Of a stretch of 64,000 nucleotides of DNA, positions 24,674 to 32,836 are shown in pieces. The position numbers and the translations under genes are program-made. The notes under the pieces are model-generated. The model saw nothing but the letters and a program-made list of their open reading frames with translations. It ran no database searches and was not told where the DNA came from. The DNA is from Pantoea sp. Lij88 (GTDB lineage: Bacteria; Pseudomonadota; Gammaproteobacteria; Enterobacterales; Enterobacteriaceae), in NCBI RefSeq assembly GCF_030062155.1, contig NZ_CP118267.1:310001-374000 (forward strand). The letters run 5' to 3'. Position 1 is the first letter of the stretch, and each line of letters starts with the position of its first letter.

Positions 24674-25588
24674 ATGCAGCCACATTTACGCTACCAGCAC
24701 CACTTTACGCATATTGGCTCACAGCGACTGCACTACCTTAGCGCAGGCAATGAACACGCAGAGGTCGTGGTGCTGCTCGCGGGTTTCCCCCAGAGCAGTT
24801 ACGCATGGCGGGACGTTATTCCCCGCCTGGCCAGCCGCTTTCATGTCATCGCACCTGACCTGCCGGGGCAGGGCGACTCAGACTTTCCAGCCAGTGGTTA
24901 CGATACAGGGAACGTGGCAGCAAGCATTGTAGCGCTGCTGCACTCGCTGGGTATCGAACGCTTTCATCTGGTCGGGCATGACATCGGGGCATGGGTCGCC
25001 TGGTCACTGGCAGCGCGTCATCCCGAAAAGGTCATCAGACTCGCCTTGCTGGATGGCGGTATCCCCGGTATCACGCTGCCTGAAATGCTGCCGATGGTGG
25101 GAAATAACGCCTGGAAAACCTGGCACTTCGGCTTTCACTGTGTGGATGATTTACCGGAAGCACTGGTCACCGGCAGAGAGTCAATCTACCTCGACTGGTT
25201 TTTTAACCGTAAGGCAGCCAATCCCCATTGCATTGATGCGGCGGCACGTCGTGAATATCTGCGCGTTTTTCAGCAGCCTGGCGCCCTGCGCGCCGGACTG
25301 GCTTTTTACCGCGCTTTCGCGCAGTCGGCAGAGCAGAATCGCCAGTGTGCGCTGAAAGGCAAACTGGCCTTACCGCTGCTGGCCGTCAGCGCCGACCAGG
25401 GATCCATTCCCGATATGGCCACCCCGTTACGCGCCGTAGCGCGGCAGGTAATCAGCGAAACTATTCCAGACTGCGGCCATTTTATTCCCGATGAACAACC
25501 GGAGAAATTAGCGGAAATACTCGCAGAATTCTTTACCCGGCCACTCAATAAAAGCGGAATAACGCCCTCTGTAAATCAGGCAAATTAA
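24674..25588 (+). CDS. Alpha/beta hydrolase, epoxide-hydrolase/dehalogenase-like
   Basis: This 304-residue alpha/beta hydrolase has the nucleophile elbow LVGHDIGAWVAWSLA. The nucleophile is Asp (GHDIG), as in epoxide hydrolases, haloalkane and fluoroacetate dehalogenases, rather than Ser. The oxyanion strand LLAGFPQSSYAWRDVIP and the catalytic His in DCGHFIPDEQPEKLAEIL are present, with a cap domain between about residues 130 and 210. ATG 24674 follows GGAGGT. It is controlled by the adjacent TetR gene through matched operators. The natural substrate (epoxide or haloacid) is not known. Confidence 0.82.
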   Translation: MQPHLRYQHHFTHIGSQRLHYLSAGNEHAEVVVLLAGFPQSSYAWRDVIPRLASRFHVIAPDLPGQGDSDFPASGYDTGNVAASIVALLHSLGIERFHLVGHDIGAWVAWSLAARHPEKVIRLALLDGGIPGITLPEMLPMVGNNAWKTWHFGFHCVDDLPEALVTGRESIYLDWFFNRKAANPHCIDAAARREYLRVFQQPGALRAGLAFYRAFAQSAEQNRQCALKGKLALPLLAVSADQGSIPDMATPLRAVARQVISETIPDCGHFIPDEQPEKLAEILAEFFTRPLNKSGITPSVNQAN

Positions 25589-25814
25589 TATCAGGCAGCG
25601 GATTATTAATATTATTGCTGATCCGCTGCTATCTCATACGGCTTTCCAATAAATAACTCTATCCTTCTGATTTTTATTAATAATATCTGAATTCTTACGC
25701 GTTGCTTTCTGTGACGTGCTGTGAATAAATAAACGGTCATCACCATCCAGTATCAGGATGCGCTAAAAATAATGGTCGGCAACAGACTGCCGATCGCATA
25801 TTGCCGGGGCTGCT

Positions 25815-27002
25815 ATGAATCAGGAAAAAGCACGACTGGCCGGGGAAATAAAAGCCAGAGTTAATGAACTTGAATCGCAGTTAGTGGCGATTCGACGTGA
25901 TATCCATGCGCATCCGGAATTAGGTTTTGATACGCTGCGCACCGCCAGTCTGGTCACTGACTACCTGCGGGCGCTGGGACTTCAGCCGCGCACTGGCGTT
26001 GGCCGCAGCGGTGTTGTGGTCGATATCGATGGCGCAGAGCCGGGCAAAACGCTGCTGTTACGCGCTGACATGGACGCGCTGCCGATCCATGAGCAGACCG
26101 GTTTACCCTTTGCCAGCCGCTATCCCGGAAAAATGCACGCCTGTGGTCACGATATTCACACGGCGACAATGCTGGGTGTGGCAAGCATCCTGCCGCACTA
26201 CCGTCAGCAGCTCAAAGGCCGCGTCCGGCTGATCTTCCAGCCTGCGGAAGAGACGCCAGAAAGTGGCGCGGAGGCGATGATCGCCGACGGCGTGGCAGAG
26301 GGCATCGACTGGGCTGTCACCCTGCACAACAAGCCTGAACTGGCGGCGGGCGAAGTCGCCCTGACGCGCGGCGCCAGTACGGCGTCCAGCGATGAATTCG
26401 ATGTGACGGTGCACGGTGTATCGACCCACGCGGCGCGTCCGCACATGGGCACCGATCCGATACTCGCCACCGTCCATCTCATCAGCCAGCTGCAGACCAT
26501 CATCTCGCGTGAACGCGATCCCGCGCATTCTGCCGTGTTGACCATCGGTCACATTCAGGGCGGCACCACACACAATATTATTCCCGACAGCTGCCTGTTT
26601 CAGGGCACCATCCGGACGAAATCGCCGGAAGTACGCGCCGCCATGGAAGCATCGTTCAAACGGATGTGTGACGGCGTGGCGCTGGCGCAGAACGTACGCG
26701 TGGAGGTTAACTTCCAGCGTGGTGTGCCGCCTTTAATGAATGACGATCGCCTGATTGATTCGCTGGAAGAGATTCTGTCGCACCAGTTTGATCAGCCCAT
26801 CATCGCGCAGCCCAGCGCCAGCTTTGGTGCCGAAGATTTTTCACTGTTTACGGAACGGGTACCGGGCTGCCAGATCCATATTGGATCGGGGACGCCGGGC
26901 CGTGACGATCATCTGCATAACTCCGACTATCAGCCGGATGAACGCAGCATTGCCGCCGGGACGCAGGCGCTGACCCGCCTTGCAATTGACTTACTCTCTT
27001 AA
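25815..27002 (+). CDS. M20 family amidohydrolase
   Basis: This 395-residue metallo-amidohydrolase is of the hippurate hydrolase/IAA-amino acid hydrolase type. HAHPELGFDT begins the catalytic domain; LLRADMDALPI, the metal-binding MHACGHDIHTA with its Cys and His, QPAEETPESGAE and FGAEDFSLF follow in order, and the dimerisation domain lies at about 185-295 (GVSTHAARPHMGTDPI). It cleaves N-acyl groups from amino acids. It is the first gene of a run with a complete polar amino-acid ABC importer starting 22 bases on, so uptake and hydrolysis of an N-acylated or conjugated amino acid in the cytoplasm is the likely job. Confidence 0.87.
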   Translation: MNQEKARLAGEIKARVNELESQLVAIRRDIHAHPELGFDTLRTASLVTDYLRALGLQPRTGVGRSGVVVDIDGAEPGKTLLLRADMDALPIHEQTGLPFASRYPGKMHACGHDIHTATMLGVASILPHYRQQLKGRVRLIFQPAEETPESGAEAMIADGVAEGIDWAVTLHNKPELAAGEVALTRGASTASSDEFDVTVHGVSTHAARPHMGTDPILATVHLISQLQTIISRERDPAHSAVLTIGHIQGGTTHNIIPDSCLFQGTIRTKSPEVRAAMEASFKRMCDGVALAQNVRVEVNFQRGVPPLMNDDRLIDSLEEILSHQFDQPIIAQPSASFGAEDFSLFTERVPGCQIHIGSGTPGRDDHLHNSDYQPDERSIAAGTQALTRLAIDLLS

Positions 27003-27023
27003 TAATAAATAAATGAGGTTTAT

Positions 27024-27872
27024 ATGATGATGCGCAACCGCCTGTTCACGGCTTCTCTGACCGTGGCGCTGCTCGCCACTTCCGCATTCAGCCAGGCGAA
27101 AGATTTCGGCACCCTGAAGTTTGCCACCGAAGCCGCTTATCCTCCGTTTAACCAGACCACGCCGAGCGGCAAAATCGTCGGCTATGAACCGGATATGGTG
27201 GCGGAACTGGCAAAACGTGCAGGTTTTAAATATGAAATCATCGCGCAGAAATGGTCAGGCATGATCCCAGGGCTGATCGACGGGAAATATGATGCGGTGG
27301 TTGATGCGGTGACCGTGACGCCAAAACGTGCGGAAGCGATCGACTTTACCCGTCAGTACACCGTCAGCGTCTCCAGCTTCGTGACCGCCAAGAAAAGCCC
27401 GCTGGCCACGCTGCCAGGCAGCGGCACGGTGGTGACAGCGGATGACGACGCCGGCATGAAAAAAGCGATCGACGATCTGAAAACCACCTTCAAAGGCAAA
27501 ACCATTGCGGTGCAGGTCGCCACTATCCAGGCTGACTTCCTGCAGAAATACCTGGGCGATGTCGCCACCATCCGTACCTATCAGGCCGGTCCTGAAACCT
27601 TCGCTGACCTGATGAATGGCCGCGTTGATGCCGTCATGGCGTCACGCACCAACCTCAACGCTTTTGTGAAAAAACATAGCGATGCGATCAGCAGCAGCGG
27701 CTACGGCTTCTCGGGTGGCGTGCTGGGCGCAGGATCGGCGATTGGTCTGCGCAAAGGTAATAGCGAACTGCAGCAGGTGCTGAACCAGGCGCTGGACTCC
27801 ATGATCAAAGACGGCACGCTGAGCAAACTGTCGATGAAATGGTTTGGCGAAGATGTTGCGCCAAAAGCGTAA
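27024..27872 (+). CDS. Amino-acid ABC transporter substrate-binding protein
   Basis: This 282-residue periplasmic protein begins with a signal peptide (MMMRNRLFTASLTVALLA, likely cut after SAFSQA). It has the SBP_bac_3 fold: GTLKFATEAAYPPFNQ, GYEPDMVAELAKRAG and VDAVTVTPKRAEAIDFT. It binds a polar amino acid or opine and delivers it to the two permeases encoded next. It follows the M20 hydrolase gene by 21 bases and precedes the first permease by 6. Confidence 0.9.
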   Translation: MMMRNRLFTASLTVALLATSAFSQAKDFGTLKFATEAAYPPFNQTTPSGKIVGYEPDMVAELAKRAGFKYEIIAQKWSGMIPGLIDGKYDAVVDAVTVTPKRAEAIDFTRQYTVSVSSFVTAKKSPLATLPGSGTVVTADDDAGMKKAIDDLKTTFKGKTIAVQVATIQADFLQKYLGDVATIRTYQAGPETFADLMNGRVDAVMASRTNLNAFVKKHSDAISSSGYGFSGGVLGAGSAIGLRKGNSELQQVLNQALDSMIKDGTLSKLSMKWFGEDVAPKA

Positions 27873-27878
27873 CCGCTG

Positions 27879-28604
27879 ATGCTGATGAACATTGACTTGC
27901 AGATACTGGGTTTCGGGGATGAGGGCTGGGGTGGCGTGTTGCTTAACGCCGCCGCTGTCACCGTCAGCGTGTCGCTCTGCGCCTGGCTGCTCGGGGCGAT
28001 GCTGGGCAGCGTGCTCTGCTGGATGCAGATCGCCGGTTCACGCTGGCAGCAGCGTCTGGCGGCAGGTTACATCACGCTGTTTCGCGGCGTGCCGGAACTG
28101 CTGGTGATCTACCTCTTCTACTTCGGTGGACGCCAGGTCGTTTCCACCGTGGGTACCGCGCTGGGCTTTCAGGGACCGTTCGATGTGAACGGTTTTGTCG
28201 CGGGCGCGATTGCCATCGGGCTGATCTCCGGCGCCTATCAGAGCGGTGTGTTTCGCGGCGCGTTTTACGCCATTCCGGGCGGGACGCTGGAAGCCGCGAC
28301 CGTCACCGGCATGGGGCGGCTGATGATGTTTCGCCGCATCATCGTGCCGCAGGCGTTACGCACCGCGCTGCCGGGCATGGGCAACCAGTGGCAATCGGTG
28401 ATCAAAGAGTCGGCGCTGGTCTCGGTGACCGGGCTGGTGGAAACCATGAACCAGGTCTCTACCGCCGCTAACTCCACCCAGATGTCCTTTTTCTTCTACA
28501 GCGTGGGTGCGGTGATCTACCTGATTATTACGACCTGTTCCGATATGGTTTTCCGCTACGTGGAAAAGTTTGCGATGCGCGGTCAACAGCGCGTGAAGGG
28601 ATAA
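27879..28604 (+). CDS. Amino-acid ABC transporter permease 1
   Basis: This 241-residue HisQ/OccQ-type membrane subunit has five to six helices. The EAA loop lies around LEAATVTGMGRLMMFRRIIVPQALRTALPG, where it contacts the ATPase. TLFRGVPELLVIYLFYFGG is the conserved N-terminal segment of this permease type. ATG 27879 has no strong ribosome site, and translation is probably coupled to the binding-protein gene. It should pair with the next gene product in the membrane. Confidence 0.9.
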   Translation: MLMNIDLQILGFGDEGWGGVLLNAAAVTVSVSLCAWLLGAMLGSVLCWMQIAGSRWQQRLAAGYITLFRGVPELLVIYLFYFGGRQVVSTVGTALGFQGPFDVNGFVAGAIAIGLISGAYQSGVFRGAFYAIPGGTLEAATVTGMGRLMMFRRIIVPQALRTALPGMGNQWQSVIKESALVSVTGLVETMNQVSTAANSTQMSFFFYSVGAVIYLIITTCSDMVFRYVEKFAMRGQQRVKG

Positions 28605-28613
28605 GGAGTCCAC

Positions 28614-29300
28614 GTGGATATGATGTTTTTAAAGCAGACGCTGCTGGCGCTGCTGAAAGGATTGCCGCTGACCGTTAACCTGGCGCTGCTCTCGCTGCTG
28701 GGTGGCGGCGTGCTGGCGCTGCTGCTTAATCTGCTGCGCATGACGCGCGTCGGCAGTCTCTTCTGCCGTTTCTACGTCTGGCTGTTTCGCGGTACGCCGC
28801 TGTTGATCCAGATTTTTATGGTTTATTACGGCCTCGGCAGTTTACCGGCGGTGCGCGACAGTCTGTTCTGGCCGCTGCTGCGCGATCCCTACTGGTGCGG
28901 CTTGCTGGCGCTGATCCTCAATGATGCGGCTTACACCTCGGAGATCCTGCGCGGCGGACTGCGCGCGGTGAGTCAGCAGTCGCTGGAGGCTGCAAAAGTC
29001 TCGGGTATGTCGTCATATAAGATCTTCACCCGGATCACCTTACCGATTGCGATTCGACAGGCGCTACCGGCCTACAGCAATGAAATCATCTCGATGATCA
29101 AAGCGACGTCGCTGGTCAGTACTATCAGCCTGATGGAGATGACCGGCATTGCTGACTCGATTGTCTCTTCCACCTTCCGGGCGCTGGAGGTGTTCCTCAG
29201 TGCGGCGGTGATCTACCTGATACTCACCATGCTGGTCAGCAAAGGCGTATCAATGCTGGAACGACGCTTATCACCTTACTATTTTGGAGCACGCTCATGA
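28614..29300 (+). CDS. Amino-acid ABC transporter permease 2
   Basis: This 228-residue HisM/OccM-type permease begins at GTG 28614, placed by AAGGAG 6 bases upstream. WLFRGTPLLIQIFMVYYGLG and the EAA loop LEAAKVSGMSSYKIFTRITLPIAIRQALP match the family. Its stop overlaps the start of the ATPase gene as ATGA. With permease 1 it forms the transmembrane channel of the importer. Confidence 0.9.
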   Translation: MDMMFLKQTLLALLKGLPLTVNLALLSLLGGGVLALLLNLLRMTRVGSLFCRFYVWLFRGTPLLIQIFMVYYGLGSLPAVRDSLFWPLLRDPYWCGLLALILNDAAYTSEILRGGLRAVSQQSLEAAKVSGMSSYKIFTRITLPIAIRQALPAYSNEIISMIKATSLVSTISLMEMTGIADSIVSSTFRALEVFLSAAVIYLILTMLVSKGVSMLERRLSPYYFGARS

Positions 29301-30076
29301 CCGCCCCAACCATCATGCTGAGTCATCTCAGAAAGAGTTATGCGGGACACGAAGTGCTGCACGACATCAGCCTGACCGCGCAGGATGGCGATGTGATTTC
29401 GCTGATTGGTGCCAGCGGGTCGGGCAAGAGTACGCTGTTACGCTGCATTCCGTTTCTGGAAGTGCCGCAGGCGGGCGAAATCGCGGTCGGCGACGTTACC
29501 GTCACGCTGGATAACGCCGAGGAGAAACTGAGCCGCGAGCAGCGTCGCCGCATCAAGCTGATGCGGATGCAGCTCGGCTTTGTGTTTCAGAGCTTCAACC
29601 TGTGGCCGCATAAAACGGTCATGCAGAACATCATCGAAGCGCCGGTCCATGTGCAGAAACGCAGCCATAAAGAGGCGATTGAAGAAGCCGAAGCGCTGCT
29701 GCACAAAGTGGGACTCTATGCAAAACGCGACGCCTGGCCATCGCAGCTTTCCGGCGGCCAGCAGCAGCGTGTGGCGATTGCAAGGGCGCTGGCGCAGCAG
29801 CCGAAAGCGATCCTGTTTGACGAGCCGACCTCCGCGCTGGATCCGGAGCTGGTGGGCGAAGTGTTACGGGTGATCCGGAGCCTGGCGGAAGAGGGACGCA
29901 CCATGATTATCGTGACGCATGAAATGGGCTTTGCGCGAGACGTGTCGAACAAAGCGGTGTTTCTGCATCAGGGCATGATTGAGGAGTCGGGTTCGCCGGA
30001 ACAGGTGTTCCTCGATCCGATCTCGCCACGCTGCCGCGCCTTTGTGAACAGCCACTTTGAACGTAATGCAGGTTAG
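29297..30076 (+). CDS. Amino-acid ABC transporter ATP-binding protein
   Basis: This 259-residue HisP/GlnQ-type ATPase has Walker A GASGSGKSTLLRCI, the Q-loop VFQSFNLWPHKTV, the signature LSGGQQQRVAIARAL, Walker B ILFDEPTSALDPELV and the switch VTHEMGFA. It energises the importer. A strong terminator at 30129-30158 ends the five-gene run that begins with the M20 hydrolase. Confidence 0.93.
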   Translation: MTAPTIMLSHLRKSYAGHEVLHDISLTAQDGDVISLIGASGSGKSTLLRCIPFLEVPQAGEIAVGDVTVTLDNAEEKLSREQRRRIKLMRMQLGFVFQSFNLWPHKTVMQNIIEAPVHVQKRSHKEAIEEAEALLHKVGLYAKRDAWPSQLSGGQQQRVAIARALAQQPKAILFDEPTSALDPELVGEVLRVIRSLAEEGRTMIIVTHEMGFARDVSNKAVFLHQGMIEESGSPEQVFLDPISPRCRAFVNSHFERNAG

Positions 30077-30128
30077 TGAGGCCGGCAACGTAGTCTGACT
30101 GCGGCGCTGTTGCGTGTTTTATGATCAG

Positions 30129-30158
30129 AAAACCCCGGAAGATTTTCCGGGGTTTTTT
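30129..30158. terminator. Terminator after the amino-acid importer operon
   Basis: AAAACCCCGGAA pairs with TTCCGGGGTTTT around a 4-base loop, followed by T residues. The A-tract on the left side would also let it work for the convergent GST gene. Confidence 0.88.
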
Positions 30159-30208
30159 ATCAGCCAGCTTTTGTGGTTCAGACGAGCCTGTTAACGCCAA
30201 TCCTGAAA

Positions 30209-30916
30209 TTAAGGATTAAACACCGGGCGGCCCGCTTCAACCAGTGCCTGCCACTGCTGATAGCTGGGACGGCACTGGATGTCTGAATACCACGCTTTCA
30301 GAGCTGTGCATTCGTCTGGCACAGCAAGGTTCACCAGAGCCGAGAAGATCATTCCGCCTGTTACGGCAATATCGGCCATCGAAAACGTATTGCCCGCGAC
30401 ATACGGCTGCGAGCGTAAAACGCCGTCGAAGTAGTGCATGCCCCGGATGGCCTTTTCGCGCATTTTCTCACCCCATTCCGCATTCTGATAAAGCTCAACT
30501 TCTGGCCCCAGTCCTGAGGTGGCATGGTGGAAATAGACGCTGACCGCATCAAGAAATTCGATCTCAGCCCGTTTGGTCATCATATGGATAACGCCTTTTT
30601 CTACCGGCGTAACGCCAGTCAGAACAGGGTTGTCATCCAGCACGTCCAGATATTGCGTAATCGCGGTGCACTCTGCGATCAGCGTTCCATCATTCAGCGC
30701 TAATACCGGCAGGGTACCTGAGTAATTGATGGCTAAAAATTCAGGCTTTTTATGCTCACCTGTCCACAGATTTACCGGGATAAATTCGACCTGAGAAAGC
30801 ATTCCTTTTTCCGCCAGGGCAATTCTGACCCGTGCAGGATAAGGACCATCATACCAGTCATAGATTTTCATCGAAGGGAGTGACGCAGCTACAGATGCAT
30901 TGTTGATATCAGTCAT
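30209..30916 (-). CDS. Glutathione S-transferase family protein
   Basis: This 235-residue protein has an N-terminal thioredoxin-fold domain (KIYDWYDGPYPARVRIALAEKG, residues ~17-38) with NYSGTLPVLALNDGTLIAECTAITQYL supplying the cis-Pro and the gamma-glutamyl contact. The C-terminal helical domain follows from about residue 110. It would conjugate or reduce electrophiles with glutathione in the cytoplasm. It diverges from a TetR gene, and a 17-bp operator copy (30929-30945) lies directly before its start, so derepression by a TetR ligand is likely. Substrate unknown. Confidence 0.85.
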   Translation of the reverse strand: MTDINNASVAASLPSMKIYDWYDGPYPARVRIALAEKGMLSQVEFIPVNLWTGEHKKPEFLAINYSGTLPVLALNDGTLIAECTAITQYLDVLDDNPVLTGVTPVEKGVIHMMTKRAEIEFLDAVSVYFHHATSGLGPEVELYQNAEWGEKMREKAIRGMHYFDGVLRSQPYVAGNTFSMADIAVTGGMIFSALVNLAVPDECTALKAWYSDIQCRPSYQQWQALVEAGRPVFNP

Positions 30917-30928
30917 GATTAATTTACC

Positions 30929-30945
30929 TACCTGTCAATTGGTAG
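30929..30945. promoter_or_regulatory. TetR operator, GST side
   Basis: TACCTGTCAATTGGTAG begins 12 bases before the GST start. A copy with two symmetric C/T changes lies inverted at 30986-31002. Both are partly palindromic (TACC...GGTA). Confidence 0.7.
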
Positions 30946-30985
30946 TTGGATTGTGGCGCGGAACTTTCAGGTTGTCAAGCCCTGT

Positions 30986-31002
30986 CTACCAGTTGGCAGG
31001 TA
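30986..31002. promoter_or_regulatory. TetR operator, regulator side
   Basis: CTACCAGTTGGCAGGTA is the inverted copy of the 30929 site. It lies ~50 bases before the TetR start, so both divergent genes can be repressed. Confidence 0.7.
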
Positions 31003-31052
31003 AAAAATTTTTCTTTATAATGAGCCTTCATTTCTAAAAGGAAAACAGGATT

Positions 31053-31622
31053 ATGAGCCTGAACGCACGTGAAGCTATCCTGGCCGCAGCAAAGAGTGCT
31101 GCTCAGAATCATGGCTATAACGGAATTAACTTTCGCAGCATCGCGGATGAGGTGGGGATTAAGAATGCCAGTATTTATTATCACTTCGCCAGCAAAGCCA
31201 GCCTGGGGGCGGCTGTCGCCAATCGATACTGGCAGGATACGGTGCAGAATTTAAAGACTATCCGCGAGCAAAGTGCCTCACCGGATGAGGCGCTGCAGCG
31301 CTATCCGCAGATTTTCCGTATGTCGCTTGAAGACGCCAACCGGCTCTGTCTTTCCAGCTTTATGGCAGCGGAATATGACGATCTGCCGGAGGAAGTGAAG
31401 CAGGAGGTGCAGTGTTTCGTTGAGGCGAACGTTGAGTGGCTGACTGAAGTCCTTGGCGAAAAAGACCCTGATAACAGAGAGAAAAATGCCCGGCGCGCGC
31501 TGGCAATTTACACTGCGGTTGCTGGCGCGCAGTTAATTGCCCGCACACGCCAGGAGTTAACCGTTTTTGATAGCCTGATTGCGACCTATCAGGAGTCAGG
31601 CCTGATTCCGCTGTCGCAGTGA
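31053..31622 (+). CDS. TetR family regulator (next to GST gene)
   Basis: This 189-residue repressor has an N-terminal helix-turn-helix: ILAAAKSAAQNHGYNGINFR then IADEVGIKNASIYYHFASKASLG (about residues 28-52). An AAGGAAAA ribosome site lies upstream of ATG 31053. It diverges from the GST gene and the intergenic region carries two inverted copies of a 17-bp operator. It probably represses both itself and the GST gene until an electrophile-type ligand binds the C-terminal domain; the ligand is inferred only from the GST. Confidence 0.85.
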   Translation: MSLNAREAILAAAKSAAQNHGYNGINFRSIADEVGIKNASIYYHFASKASLGAAVANRYWQDTVQNLKTIREQSASPDEALQRYPQIFRMSLEDANRLCLSSFMAAEYDDLPEEVKQEVQCFVEANVEWLTEVLGEKDPDNREKNARRALAIYTAVAGAQLIARTRQELTVFDSLIATYQESGLIPLSQ

Positions 31623-31672
31623 ATGAAAACGTGGAAGGCGCCCACACCGTCAGGCGCTAAGAGCCTCAGCAT

Positions 31673-32272
31673 TCAGGGTGAAACGTTCTGGCGCAGGCCG
31701 CCTGCCAGCTGGGTAAACACCGCGATCATCTTTGGCAATGCTTTTTCCGGATCGCTGCTGGAGCCGACCCAGAGAGCGGCATTCAGCGCCGCACTGTTCA
31801 GCAGATGTGCGGCGGCATCGGCGTCAATCGGCTTAATCAATCCACTGTCGATCAGCTTCACAATCGTTTCGCGCGTGGCTTCCAGACAGCTGTTCTGGCT
31901 GGGCCACTGCGCGGGATCGCCCAGGAAAGCCGGGCCATCACGCAGCACAATACGCTGCACTTCGGCATCCATCGCCATGCGGATATAGGCGATGCCCTCG
32001 GCCACCAGCTTCTCCCACTCATCCGTCACGCCGGACGCTGCCGCTTTAGCCTGTTGCGCCATTTCGCCATCAACCTGCGCGACGACCGCTGCGAGCAGCC
32101 CCTTTTTATCACCAAAGTTATGGTAGAGCGCCCCGCGAGTCAGGCCCACGCTGGCCGTCAGCTCATCCATTGACGCGGCGGCAAAGCCTTTTTCGGCAAA
32201 GGCAGCGCGCGCTGCCGCGATCAGTTTTGCCCGGTTCTCTTCCATTGATTCTACGCGACGCTTTACGGCCAT
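31673..32272 (-). CDS. TetR family regulator (next to RidA gene)
   Basis: This 199-residue repressor begins at ATG 32272, chosen over GTG 32287 because AAAGGAAA lies just upstream. The helix-turn-helix is FAAASMDELTASVGLTRGALYHNFGDKKGLL (about residues 29-59), the subgroup with GALYHNF. Three ATACGC-N-GCGTAT type operators lie between it and the divergent RidA-family gene. It therefore likely represses both genes. The C-terminal ligand domain gives no hint of the inducer. Confidence 0.85.
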   Translation of the reverse strand: MAVKRRVESMEENRAKLIAAARAAFAEKGFAAASMDELTASVGLTRGALYHNFGDKKGLLAAVVAQVDGEMAQQAKAAASGVTDEWEKLVAEGIAYIRMAMDAEVQRIVLRDGPAFLGDPAQWPSQNSCLEATRETIVKLIDSGLIKPIDADAAAHLLNSAALNAALWVGSSSDPEKALPKMIAVFTQLAGGLRQNVSP

Positions 32273-32287
32273 GGATTTTCCTTTCAC

Positions 32288-32352
32288 ATACGCACCGTAT
32301 ATTAATTGACATACGCGGCGTATGCGTGATTAATGTGGCATACGCCGCGTAT
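32288..32352. promoter_or_regulatory. Three TetR operators between the regulator and the RidA gene
   Basis: ATACGCACCGTAT (32288-32300), ATACGCGGCGTAT (32311-32323) and ATACGCCGCGTAT (32340-32352) share a 13-bp palindrome with a free central base. The first is one half-site weaker. Two sites are perfect. Confidence 0.78.
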
Positions 32353-32413
32353 ATTAAATCAAACCTGTATGCGCTGCATCCTGTAATCCCACTGAGGCTG
32401 CTAAGGACATTCT

Positions 32414-32818
32414 ATGATCACAAGCGAACCCATTTTTCCTGCCAATCGTCATGCGCTTTATCAGCAGCATGGCTATTCCGCCGCTATCCGATCTGGCGAT
32501 CTCCTGTTTGTCTCGGGTCAGGTGGGCAGCCGCGCCGACGGCACGCCAGAACCCGATTTTGCTACTCAGGTTGAACTGGCGTTTGAAAATCTGGCGGCCA
32601 CGCTGGCTGCAGCAGGCTGTACCTTTGACGACCTGATCGATGTCACCACGTTCCACACCGATCCGGAGAATCAGTTTGAAACCATCATGCAGGTGAAGCA
32701 GCGAATTTTCCCGCAGCCGCCTTATCCTAACTGGACAGCGGTGGGGGTGACCTGGCTGGCCGGTTTTGATTTTGAGATCAAGGTGATTGCCCGCATTCCG
32801 GAACAGTCAGGTCAGTAA
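32414..32818 (+). CDS. RidA family protein
   Basis: This 134-residue protein has the YjgF/YER057c/UK114 (Rid) fold: LLFVSGQVG in the N-terminal strand, then FENLAATLAAAGCTFDDLIDVTTFHTD and the C-terminal PNWTAVGVTWLAGFDFEIKVIARIP. In RidA proper an Arg near residue 105 (PxRxxV) binds the imine substrate; here that place reads YPNWTAVGVTW, so this is a non-RidA Rid subfamily member whose deaminase activity is uncertain. It is regulated through three operators shared with the divergent TetR gene. Confidence 0.82.
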   Translation: MITSEPIFPANRHALYQQHGYSAAIRSGDLLFVSGQVGSRADGTPEPDFATQVELAFENLAATLAAAGCTFDDLIDVTTFHTDPENQFETIMQVKQRIFPQPPYPNWTAVGVTWLAGFDFEIKVIARIPEQSGQ

Positions 32819-32836
32819 GAACAGGGCGGGGTGAGG

